DNA from: an uncultured Pseudomonadota bacterium
Lineage (GTDB): Bacteria; Pseudomonadota; Gammaproteobacteria; Burkholderiales; Eutrophovitaceae
DNA: 40,847 bases
NCBI GenBank assembly: GCA_913057675.1
Contig: CAJXOL010000007.1
Coordinates: 1 to 40,847, forward strand
Direction: 5' to 3'
Part shown: in pieces, positions 1 to 6,261 of the stretch
How the letters are laid out: each line of letters starts with the position of its first letter
How positions within the stretch are numbered: the first letter of the stretch is position 1
Notes under the pieces: generated by a model
What the model saw: the letters and a program-made list of their open reading frames with translations, nothing else
What the model was told of the DNA's origin: nothing
The model's database searches: none
Made by a program: the position numbers and the translations under genes

Positions 1-47
1 GAGATTTCTGCCTGTCTCGTGGGCTCGGAGATGTGTATAAGAGACAG
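1..47. other. Nextera i7 adapter (sequencing artefact)
   Basis: Positions 29-47 are the 19-bp Tn5 mosaic end used in Nextera libraries. Positions 14-28 are the fixed i7 arm, 6-13 read TTCTGCCT (reverse complement of index AGGCAGAA), and 1-5 are the start of the P7 side. This is library adapter left on the contig and not part of the genome. The other end carries the same sequence in inverted orientation. Confidence 0.98.
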
Positions 48-162
48 CGCCATGGCAGAGCGCATGAATCGTGATTTGGTGTTTGACCACACCGACGCGG
101 CGCGTGACTTGGGCTTCAAGCCGCGCACATTTTCTATTTCGCCTGAGGATATAGCGAGATGA
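48..162 (+). CDS. C-terminal fragment of NAD-dependent epimerase/dehydratase-like protein (partial)
   Basis: The open frame enters from the adapter junction and ends at TGA 160-162, giving about 37 residues (readable from A-MAERMNRDLVFDHTDAAR). The tail RMNxDLVFDHxxAxRDxGFxPRxF resembles the C-terminus of extended SDR proteins (NAD-dependent epimerase/dehydratase, NDUFA9-like), which often act on nucleotide sugars or lipids. The catalytic and Rossmann parts lie outside the contig, so substrate cannot be inferred. The ATG at 52 is internal, not a start. The family call comes from recognising this tail only and is moderate. Confidence 0.5.
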
Positions 163-323
163 CATTCGCCGAGCCATCAATTAAATCTCTATTTTTGGAG
201 ATCCGTTTTGAGAGGCAGGTTTTGGCTTCTGGCTCCGGTATCTATAGATCACGTAGTCCTGGGCCGGGCCCAAGTCCTTCGGTGAGAGATAAACGACTTG
301 TTGTACCTAAGGTTTTTGGATAG
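159..323 (+). CDS. Possible short ORF, 54 codons, function unknown
   Basis: An ATG at 159 overlaps the preceding stop in an ATGA arrangement and opens 54 codons ending at TAG 321-323. The first ~27 residues (SIKSLFLEIRFERQVLASGSG) look faintly like the start of a trypsin-like peptidase domain protein. The rest is low-complexity (SRSPGPGPSPS) and unlike any family I know. It may be a decayed gene remnant or a chance ORF. A tandem 12-bp duplication (GGTTTTTGGATA twice, 311-334) spans its stop. Confidence 0.2.
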   Translation: MTFAEPSIKSLFLEIRFERQVLASGSGIYRSRSPGPGPSPSVRDKRLVVPKVFG

Positions 324-334
324 GTTTTTGGATA
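311..334. repeat. Tandem 12-bp duplication
   Basis: GGTTTTTGGATA occurs twice head to tail with no mismatch (311-322 and 323-334), in the AT-rich gap between the epimerase-like remnant and tRNA-Ser. Two copies only; no function is evident. Slippage is the simplest origin. Confidence 0.7.
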
Positions 335-391
335 TCCTAATGCACTAATATTATTTAAAGTATATATAAAACATACACTTATAGTGATTAG

Positions 392-484
392 TGGCGGAGA
401 GTGAGGGATTCGAACCCTCGATAGGGCTATAAACCCTATACTCCCTTAGCAGGGGAGCGCCTTCAGCCGCTCGGCCAACTCTCC
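392..484 (-). tRNA. tRNA-Ser (anticodon GCU)
   Basis: On the minus strand a 93-nt class II tRNA folds with acceptor arms GGAGAGT/ACTCTCC, a G discriminator and encoded CCA. It has the long variable arm typical of serine tRNAs, and the T-loop GGTTCGAATCC is intact. The anticodon loop CTGCTAA gives anticodon GCU (plus-strand 448-450), reading AGU/AGC. It lies 69 bp downstream of lysC on the same strand and could be read through from that promoter. In many gammaproteobacteria this tRNA follows csrA; here csrA is missing. Confidence 0.97.
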
Positions 485-485
485 A

Positions 486-511
486 TTCGGCAACGCGATT
501 AGCATGCCGAA
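486..511. other. Inverted repeat between tRNA-Ser and lysC
   Basis: TTCGGCA (486-492) and TGCCGAA (505-511) form a 7-bp perfect stem with a 12-nt loop in the 69-bp gap between lysC and tRNA-Ser. No T-run follows on either strand, so it does not look like an intrinsic terminator. It could be a processing stem 5' of the tRNA. Confidence 0.4.
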
Positions 512-553
512 AGCGTGTATTCTAGTTGAAACTGCTTCCGGTATCTAGCTCAG

Positions 554-1795
554 TTACTCTAAATCAAAAGCTTGGTGAAGCGCCCGCACAGCAAGTTCCA
601 TGTATTTCTCATCAATGACGGCCGTGATCTTGATTTCCGAGGTTGAGACCATTTGAATGTTTACACCTTCATTGGCTAACGCAGCAAACATTTTACTTGC
701 GACACCAACATGAGACCGCATTCCAACGCCGACCACTCCTAGTTTGCAAATCTTGTCGTCCCCCAATATATCTCGAGCACCGATGACTGCTTGTACAGGC
801 TTTAAAATATCGAGAGTTTTGTTTAAATCGTTCCGATGCACGGTGAATGAGAAGTCTGTTTTCTGGTCAGTGCTGATATTTTGTACGATTACGTCGACTT
901 CAATGTTGGCCTTTGCTATTGGATCAAGAATTTTAAAAGCAATGCCTGGAGTATCTGGAACTCCACGCACTGTTACTTTTGCTTCATCACGATTAAAAGC
1001 AATACCAGAAACTAGAGCGGCTTCCATAGTCCCATCATCCTCAAATGTAATTAATGTTCCCGATTGCGATTCCTCATCAATCGAAATGTCGGGGTCAGTT
1101 AGGCTGGATAGTACGCGGAGTCTGACGCGATACTTTCCGGCAAACTCTACCGAACGAATTTGTAATACCTTTGAACCTAAGCTGGCCATTTCGAGCATTT
1201 CCTCAAAAGTGACTGTTTTCAATCGGCGCGCATTTGGGACCACTCTTGGATCCGTGGTGTATACCCCATCGACATCCGTATAAATCTGACATTCTTGTGC
1301 TCCAAGTGCTGCAGCGATAGCCACTCCAGAGGTGTCGGATCCACCGCGCCCTAGTGTCGCTATGTTACCTTCCGCGTCTACGCCTTGGAAACCAGCTGCG
1401 ACAATAACGTTTCCGGAATTCAGATCGTCCTGTATCCGATCCTTATTGATATCTAAGATACGAGCTTTAGTGTGCGCGCTATCAGTGAGAACTCTTATCT
1501 GTGCTCCAGTATATGATTTTGCAGAAACACCTAGTTCGATTAGGGCCATGGCTAATAGGCCAATAGTTACCTGTTCTCCAGTTGAACAGACAACATCTAA
1601 TTCTCTGGGGTCAGGTGTCGGCTGGATGGTTTGCGCTAATTCGATAAGGCGATTGGTTTCACCAGACATGGCGGATACAACGACAACGACGTCATGTCCC
1701 GCCTTTTTCCATTTGGCAACACGTCGTGCAACATTTTTGATGCGGTCTGTCGAACCTACTGACGTGCCACCATATTTTTGGACAATTAAAGCCAT
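554..1795 (-). CDS. lysC: Aspartokinase LysC
   Basis: Aspartate kinase (413 aa) phosphorylates L-aspartate with ATP, the first step towards lysine, threonine, methionine and diaminopimelate. The N-terminal kinase domain starts with the signature KYGGTSVGS (residues 7-15) and contains the TLGRGGSDTSGVAIAAAL nucleotide/substrate region. The C-terminal third holds tandem ACT domains (for example VRGVPDTPGIAFKIL and LGVVGVGMRSHVGVASKMF), the usual site of feedback inhibition. Length and start match pseudomonad monofunctional LysC (about 411 aa), so the ATG at 1795 is secure. Upstream is the divergent tRNA-Arg(ACG); downstream on the same strand is tRNA-Ser. In relatives alaS precedes and csrA follows lysC, and neither is present. 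No lysine riboswitch is evident in the ~115-nt upstream gap. Confidence 0.97.
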   Translation of the reverse strand: MALIVQKYGGTSVGSTDRIKNVARRVAKWKKAGHDVVVVVSAMSGETNRLIELAQTIQPTPDPRELDVVCSTGEQVTIGLLAMALIELGVSAKSYTGAQIRVLTDSAHTKARILDINKDRIQDDLNSGNVIVAAGFQGVDAEGNIATLGRGGSDTSGVAIAAALGAQECQIYTDVDGVYTTDPRVVPNARRLKTVTFEEMLEMASLGSKVLQIRSVEFAGKYRVRLRVLSSLTDPDISIDEESQSGTLITFEDDGTMEAALVSGIAFNRDEAKVTVRGVPDTPGIAFKILDPIAKANIEVDVIVQNISTDQKTDFSFTVHRNDLNKTLDILKPVQAVIGARDILGDDKICKLGVVGVGMRSHVGVASKMFAALANEGVNIQMVSTSEIKITAVIDEKYMELAVRALHQAFDLE

Positions 1796-1888
1796 CTTAA
1801 TTTTTCATTGAATCTAAAGAGCCGGCATTTTAACGTAAGTTAGTCATATTATTTTTATTCGAGTCGTTACGCTTAATACTGATTTTGT

Positions 1889-1894
1889 TATAAT
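1889..1894 (+). promoter_or_regulatory. -10 element for tRNA-Arg(ACG)
   Basis: A perfect TATAAT ends 15 nt before the tRNA start and is followed by a C-rich discriminator (tcgccactcc). The -35 region (about 1866-1872) is poor. Position and -10 quality suggest the start of the tRNA-Arg transcript near 1901. Confidence 0.5.
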
Positions 1895-1909
1895 TCGCCA
1901 CTCCAATAC

Positions 1910-1986
1910 GCGCCCGTAGCTCAGCTGGATAGAGTACATGCCTACGAAGCATGGGGTCGCACGTTCGAATCGTGCCGGGCGCGCCA
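1910..1986 (+). tRNA. tRNA-Arg (anticodon ACG)
   Basis: A 77-nt cloverleaf with acceptor GCGCCCG/CGGGCGC, a G discriminator and encoded CCA. The anticodon stem CATGC/GCATG encloses loop CTACGAA, so the anticodon is ACG (1944-1946), normally edited to ICG to read CGU/CGC/CGA. A T6 run (about 1988-1993) follows directly. It is divergent from lysC. The acceptor arm is identical to that of the second tRNA-Arg 1.3 kb downstream, suggesting a shared origin. Confidence 0.97.
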
Positions 1987-2050
1987 ATTTTTTCCTGATT
2001 TTTGACCTTAAAAATTAGACGACTTTAATATCTTAAGGATGAGTGAAACC

Positions 2051-3079
2051 TCAATTTGGTTTTCGTGCGTGAATTAAGCGCGTGAGGCCAGGGATCATAT
2101 CGTCTTCTTTGATATCGACGAAGCCAACCTCGTTTAGTCGTGTTCGTAACCATCCAGGAGTGACTGACCGGGCTTCAGGTGTGAACGCCATGTGCTGCAG
2201 TTGCCACAGCGCTGCCATGGGTGGACCCGAGCGATCATTCTCAACCATGAAGTCGTGAATCATTATGTTACCGCCTGGCTTTAGACAATTGAATGCGTAT
2301 TCAACAAGACGTGGCACTTCGGCTCCAGGAATGCCACTAAATAAATATGACATTAGAATAGCGCCTTGTTCCTTTGGCCATTCAGTTGATAATGCGTTCG
2401 ATGGAATGTAACGAATTCGATCGATCATTTTAGCTTCACATATGAATTTCCAACCTATTTCTGCGACGTTGGGGAAATCAATAATTGTCGAGATCAGCTT
2501 AGGAAAAGCTTCTAAGAGTCGAATACTCATCGCTCCGGTGCCTCCGCCAACGTCAAGCAGAGTTTCTGCTTCACTGAGATCTACAAGACGGCAAAGTGTT
2601 CGACCTGGCCCTAGGGATCCAGCATGTTGGGCTTCACAGTAAATTGACGCTTGTTCCGCATCGTTCATCCAGTGTTGGTAGGAGTCTACTGCGTCGGCGG
2701 CCAGTGTGCCGTCTAATACCTCATTAAGCTGTCCAAGAAATGGATACATTTGTTGGTCAATTTGATAACGAAGGTAGTCTCCAAAATCATATTTGGCTCC
2801 CTTGGAGAGGAAAGCGTCTGCTCCAGGTGAGTTTGAGTAGATTTCACCTTCACCGTCCCGGTCAACTAATCCTATGCTGGTTAGCGCCGTCATCAATGTG
2901 GTGATTCGGTTTACTGGGACTTTAGATTCTTCTGCGATTTGTGCCGAACTTTTCGGTCCATCAGACAGTTTAGTAAAGACGTCGATATGTAAACCTGCGA
3001 ATAGCGCTTTAGATGCCATAAATCCGAATGCAATTTTAGAAACATCTTCCGCGGTGCTTACTAAACTATTTTCCAACAA
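2051..3079 (-). CDS. COMT-like SAM-dependent methyltransferase with dimerisation domain
   Basis: A 342-aa class I methyltransferase of the COMT/hydroxyneurosporene-methyltransferase type. Residues ~10-95 form the winged-helix dimerisation domain (KSSAQIAEESKVPVNRITTL). Residues 175-182 (LDVGGGTG) are the SAM motif, with IIDFPNV at ~199 and the beta-strand IMIHDFMV at ~272. The position that in plant and bacterial O-methyltransferases usually carries the catalytic His (VLHDW-like) here reads LMSYLFSGIPG (~242-252), so a classical His-driven O-methyl transfer is doubtful. Marine DMSP-synthesis enzyme DsyB belongs to this broad fold, but I see no residue that proves that role. The start is TTG 3079: GGGAG lies 8 nt upstream and there is no nearby ATG before the domain. 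It stands alone between the two tRNA-Arg genes. Confidence 0.8.
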   Translation of the reverse strand: MLENSLVSTAEDVSKIAFGFMASKALFAGLHIDVFTKLSDGPKSSAQIAEESKVPVNRITTLMTALTSIGLVDRDGEGEIYSNSPGADAFLSKGAKYDFGDYLRYQIDQQMYPFLGQLNEVLDGTLAADAVDSYQHWMNDAEQASIYCEAQHAGSLGPGRTLCRLVDLSEAETLLDVGGGTGAMSIRLLEAFPKLISTIIDFPNVAEIGWKFICEAKMIDRIRYIPSNALSTEWPKEQGAILMSYLFSGIPGAEVPRLVEYAFNCLKPGGNIMIHDFMVENDRSGPPMAALWQLQHMAFTPEARSVTPGWLRTRLNEVGFVDIKEDDMIPGLTRLIHARKPN

Positions 3080-3261
3080 GACTAAATCTCCCTAAATATT
3101 CTAGATGTGTAAGTGCCAAGTCTACCATGCGTGTTTTTTGGATAGGGATTAAGGGGAATAATGCGGTTGAAACTGATCTGCTATTAATTATTATTAAGCG
3201 CCGATACGAGTTTAATTATTACGGTTTGCTGATAGAATGTCCGCGTTGTTATATGTTCCGC

Positions 3262-3338
3262 GCGCCCGTAGCTCAGTTGGATAGAGTACTTGGCTTCGAA
3301 CCAAGGTGTCGGGAGTTCGAATCTCTCCGGGCGCACCA
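3262..3338 (+). tRNA. tRNA-Arg (anticodon UCG)
   Basis: A 77-nt cloverleaf with acceptor GCGCCCG/CGGGCGC, an A discriminator and encoded CCA. The anticodon stem CTTGG/CCAAG encloses loop CTTCGAA, so the anticodon is UCG (3296-3298), reading CGA and possibly other CGN codons. The acceptor and D arm are almost identical to the ACG isoacceptor at 1910-1986. The anticodon and T arms have diverged. Confidence 0.97.
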
Positions 3339-3419
3339 CTTTCTTCACCGCATGGGTTAAATGTTGGTGTTGTTGCGCTAAATGCTGCAAATTACATTGA
3401 ATTGTTTGAGGAGCTGCCT

Positions 3420-3674
3420 GTGCCTATCTTCGATCGACTAATCGTATCTTATTTTTTAGTATGCTTAATTACCCCAATAGGGCATATTCATGCAGGTGAC
3501 GCTGCCATTGAAATTCAAGAGGGAAACGTCCACAACTGGATCAAGTACTACGAGAAAGAGCTGGGCATTGAAATCGCTGATCCCGTACCTCAGGGTTCTG
3601 AAGCAGAGCGTGTTGATTTAGAACATGATCATCAAGAGTCAGGGGCGGAAGCAACACAAAACTCACCTCATTAA
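3420..3674 (+). CDS. Small exported protein, unknown function
   Basis: An 84-aa product. The frame is open back into the tRNA, but the likely start is GTG 3420, because GAGGAG (3408-3413) lies 6 nt before it. The N-terminus is a signal-peptide-like segment (RLIVSYFLVCLITPIGHIHA), with plausible cleavage after HIHA at about residue 22. The mature part is short, acidic and His-containing (EGNVHNWIKYYEKELGIE, then an EAERVDLEHDHQESG tail). I do not recognise the family. It sits 80 nt downstream of tRNA-Arg(UCG) and may share its transcript, and it converges with the VOC gene. Confidence 0.6.
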   Translation: MPIFDRLIVSYFLVCLITPIGHIHAGDAAIEIQEGNVHNWIKYYEKELGIEIADPVPQGSEAERVDLEHDHQESGAEATQNSPH

Positions 3675-3682
3675 AAGGTGTA

Positions 3683-4066
3683 CTAATTGGGCGTGGGTTC
3701 TGTTGGTGGATAATCTAGTTCGACCTTGGCTCCAAAAGGGTCAAAGAAAAAGAGTTGCCAAGGATCTGTCTCCCTGAATTGTCTCAACGAATAGTCTCGG
3801 TTGTTTTGCTTTAATTTATTGACAGTATCTACCAGACCTGTCGCGCTGAACGCTATGTGATCAATCACCCCTTCTCGTGGTTCTGGCAACGTTTTCCCAG
3901 CAATGACATGCAGTACTGCAGTATCTCCTGCGTAGAGCCATGCGCCTGGAAATGGAAATGGAGGTCGTTCACCAGCCTTTAAGCCTAAAAATTTGTTATA
4001 AAAATTGACTGTGACATTGAGGTCCTCTGTCAGAATGGTAAAGTGGTTCATAGAGGTTGCTGGCAT
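3683..4066 (-). CDS. VOC (glyoxalase/bleomycin-resistance/dioxygenase) family protein
   Basis: A 127-aa single-module VOC protein made of two beta-alpha-beta-beta-beta units. The candidate metal ligands are all at the expected places: H8 (MNHFTI), H53 (VLHVIAG), H70 (DHIAF) and E116 (KVELDY). The motif FFFDPFGAKVELDY near the C-terminus is typical of the family. A divalent-metal enzyme acting on a small organic substrate is likely, but the substrate is not predictable. The start at ATG 4066 has GGAAAG shortly upstream. It is divergent from the thermonuclease gene, with about 100 bp between the two chosen starts. Confidence 0.85.
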   Translation of the reverse strand: MPATSMNHFTILTEDLNVTVNFYNKFLGLKAGERPPFPFPGAWLYAGDTAVLHVIAGKTLPEPREGVIDHIAFSATGLVDTVNKLKQNNRDYSLRQFRETDPWQLFFFDPFGAKVELDYPPTEPTPN

Positions 4067-4170
4067 CCGTCTTTCCTTTTTTAAGCGTAGTTATTAGATT
4101 TGAGCTTGACAGCAAAGGTAATCTATCGTCTATCCTAATTAATATCCTAACAAATTCTCGGATCTTTTCT

Positions 4171-4722
4171 ATGCAGATGTGTAACGGCACAGCCTTGTTC
4201 ATTAAACGGCGTTTTCTTATTCTGCCTCTGATTATAGCTATTACATTTTGTTATGAGATTTCTTTGTCTCAATCAGAAGTTTTTCGAGGTGAGGTCATCC
4301 GGATTGCAGACGGGGACACCATCACCGTCTTAGGTGAAGGAGATCAAAAAATAAAAGTCCGATTCAGCGGTATCGATACACCCGAGATGGATCAACCGTT
4401 TGGCGCAGAAGCTCGTGATAGGTTGGTTCAGATGATTCGGGGACAGACCGTGACGTGTGAGTGTGTAAAAAGAGACCGTTACAAGCGCTGGGTGTGTAAG
4501 GTCTTGCTTGATGATTTAGACGTCAATTGGACCTTGGTCCGAGATGGGCTTGCTTGGTGGTATCGTGATTATCAGCGGGATCAGGAACCTGAGGATCGTA
4601 TTCGTTATGAAGAGGCTGAGGTTTTGGCAAAGCATCAGCGAATTGGCTTGTGGGATGATGATTCGTCTATTCCGCCGTGGGAGTGGCGGCGTCTGGCGCG
4701 AGCGAAACGTCACACCAAGTAA
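4171..4722 (+). CDS. Exported thermonuclease (SNase-like)
   Basis: A 183-aa staphylococcal-nuclease-like protein that hydrolyses phosphodiester bonds of DNA/RNA with Ca2+. The hydrophobic segment at residues ~12-32 (RFLILPLIIAITFCYEI) is a signal peptide or anchor, so the enzyme acts outside the cytoplasm. Catalytic motifs are ADGDT (46-50), RFSGIDTPE (64-72) and KRDRYKR (100-106), matching the conserved Asp, Arg, Asp-Thr-Pro-Glu and second Arg of the family. The C-terminal RIGLWDDDSSIPPWEWR is also typical. The frame is open from a TTG at 4057 inside the VOC gene. I prefer ATG 4171, which puts the signal peptide at the N-terminus; the ribosome binding site is weak. Confidence 0.88.
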   Translation: MQMCNGTALFIKRRFLILPLIIAITFCYEISLSQSEVFRGEVIRIADGDTITVLGEGDQKIKVRFSGIDTPEMDQPFGAEARDRLVQMIRGQTVTCECVKRDRYKRWVCKVLLDDLDVNWTLVRDGLAWWYRDYQRDQEPEDRIRYEEAEVLAKHQRIGLWDDDSSIPPWEWRRLARAKRHTK

Positions 4723-4764
4723 TCGGTTAATCTTACAATTGTTTGATTTTAAGTTTGTTGCGAT

Positions 4765-5109
4765 ATGAAACTAATTTTGCTTGCTATTCTCTCGGTCGTT
4801 TTAGCGGCTAATAATCCTAGTGAAAACGATTTTGAACAGTACGTTGGTGACAAAATAGCCAAGAATGAAATCGCTAAAAAATTATTGTCGCAAGACGGGG
4901 GTATCCTGAAGTCGATCATTGAGGCACTCGATGGTGTGCCCTGTGTTTTGGAGCAACCCTTTGCTCAGAAATATGAAAATTATTTTGTGTTCAGCCTCTA
5001 CACGATTGACTTACAGTGCTTCGCAGGCCCTAAGGTGACGTTATTGGGGGTGTCAGGTCAAATCTTTCCCATAGAGTCCATAGAGTCCACAGAGGCAAAG
5101 TCCGATTAG
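4765..5109 (+). CDS. Small exported protein, DUF4359-like
   Basis: A 114-aa product with a short N-terminal signal (MKLILLAILSVVLAANNPSE). The following NPSENDFEQYVGDKI and the YFVFSLYTIDL strand recall DUF4359 proteins, small exported proteins of unknown function best known from cyanobacteria. This assignment is from memory of the family pattern and is tentative. Two cysteines (in GVPCVLE and LQCFAG) could form a disulfide. It is 42 nt downstream of the thermonuclease on the same strand, so the two may be co-transcribed. It converges with the PatB-like gene, 4 nt away. Confidence 0.65.
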   Translation: MKLILLAILSVVLAANNPSENDFEQYVGDKIAKNEIAKKLLSQDGGILKSIIEALDGVPCVLEQPFAQKYENYFVFSLYTIDLQCFAGPKVTLLGVSGQIFPIESIESTEAKSD

Positions 5110-5113
5110 TCGG

Positions 5114-6256
5114 CTAGGTTAGCGCCTCTAATCCTTTGTTGATGCGTTGAATTGCCTCACGTAACACCGACTGTGGGCATGCAAAGTTTAGTCTGAGGAA
5201 CCCTGGAGCTCCAAACGGTGCACCATCATAGAGACCAATTCCAAATTGCTCGAAGTATGTCGATGGGTTGTCAACGTTCATTCTGCGTGCGTCAATCCAT
5301 GTTAGGTACGTGGCTTCTGAGTGGTATACCGTCAGTTGGTCGTGAGCCGACAAATCGCCTTCAACGTAGTCACGATTCAGACGTAAGTAGTTAACCAGTG
5401 CGGCATGCCATGGCTTACCTTCTTTGTAGGCTGCGAGGGTGGCAGTATAGCCTAGAGCCCCGACATGATGCACGATGCCGTTCATCACTTTTTTTAGTTT
5501 ATTTCTTAATGTTGGATTTTTCACAACGGCGTACGCGCAGCCTAATCCTGGCATATTAAAAGTCTTACTCGCAGATAGGAGTGTTACTGAAATATCCGCA
5601 GCGTCCGGTAGGTTTGCAGTGACTGTGTGGGTTTTGTCTTGGTCCAAGATGAGACCCGCATGAATTTCATCAGAAATTATAGTCAGATTATGTTTGTGGC
5701 AAAAGGCGACTAACTCATTGAGCTCCTTACTATTCCAAACGCGTCCAGTTGGGTTGTGTGGGCTACAGAATAAAAAAGCTTTTGTTTTTTTTGTAACAGT
5801 TTTTTCCAGGGCATCAAAATCCATCGCCCACTTTGTTCCGCTCCAAACTAGAGGTGCGGTAATGGTTTCCCGATTACCGTAAGTTGGTGCAGATAGAAAA
5901 GGTGGATATATCGGTGTATTCGAAAGAATCGCATCACCCTCTTCGGCGAATGCACGGCTCACAACGTTGAGTCCAACCACCAAGCTCGGTAACCATATAA
6001 TCCAGTCTGTATCGATAGCCCAATTAAATTCGGTCTTTAGGTAGGTTGCAACAGTTGAAGATAATTCTTCGGGTGGCTGGGTATATCCATAGATGCCGTG
6101 ATTAATGCGCTCCAGTAGTGCGGACTTAATGCACGGCGCCGTTTCAAAGTCCATGTCAGCAACCCACATGGGTATGATGTCTGGGCGATCATATTTAGTC
6201 CATTTGCTGCTGGACGTATTCGTTCTATCAATAATTTTGTCGAATTCAAAGGTCAT
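5114..6256 (-). CDS. MalY/PatB-type PLP-dependent cystathionine beta-lyase
   Basis: A 380-aa fold-type I PLP enzyme of the MalY/PatB group, which cleaves C-S bonds (cystathionine to homocysteine, or cysteine conjugates) by beta-elimination. Family marks: WVADMDF at 31-37, FCSPHNPTGRVW at 163-174, the PLP-ring Asp in ISDEIHAG (D196), and the Schiff-base lysine K231 in SASKTFNMPGL. Length fits the family (about 385). The start ATG 6256 is 5 nt after the dnaE2 stop on the same strand, so the gene is probably read from the SOS operon, although no good ribosome binding site is visible. Normal roles are methionine biosynthesis or cysteine-conjugate breakdown. Its place behind a mutagenesis cassette is unusual. 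MalY-like regulators are an alternative. Confidence 0.92.
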   Translation of the reverse strand: MTFEFDKIIDRTNTSSSKWTKYDRPDIIPMWVADMDFETAPCIKSALLERINHGIYGYTQPPEELSSTVATYLKTEFNWAIDTDWIIWLPSLVVGLNVVSRAFAEEGDAILSNTPIYPPFLSAPTYGNRETITAPLVWSGTKWAMDFDALEKTVTKKTKAFLFCSPHNPTGRVWNSKELNELVAFCHKHNLTIISDEIHAGLILDQDKTHTVTANLPDAADISVTLLSASKTFNMPGLGCAYAVVKNPTLRNKLKKVMNGIVHHVGALGYTATLAAYKEGKPWHAALVNYLRLNRDYVEGDLSAHDQLTVYHSEATYLTWIDARRMNVDNPSTYFEQFGIGLYDGAPFGAPGFLRLNFACPQSVLREAIQRINKGLEALT

Positions 6257-6261
6257 ATTTT

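Noticed and set aside
486-511. Hairpin after lysC as an intrinsic terminator
   Set aside because: No T-run follows the stem on either strand.
744-1811. Two long plus-strand ORFs opposite lysC (179 and 159 aa)
   Set aside because: They are antisense shadows of a fully conserved lysC and have no recognisable domains or ribosome binding sites.
3127-3360. Plus-strand ORF through tRNA-Arg with a [14 protein letters not shown]-type sequence
   Set aside because: This is the well-known spurious translation of a tRNA-Arg gene.
3184-3390. Minus-strand ORF with [14 protein letters not shown]
   Set aside because: Also a classic false protein from antisense reading of the same tRNA.
4057-4170. Upstream extension of the thermonuclease from TTG 4057
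   Set aside because: It overlaps the VOC start, has no ribosome binding site, and would bury the signal peptide about 50 residues into the protein.
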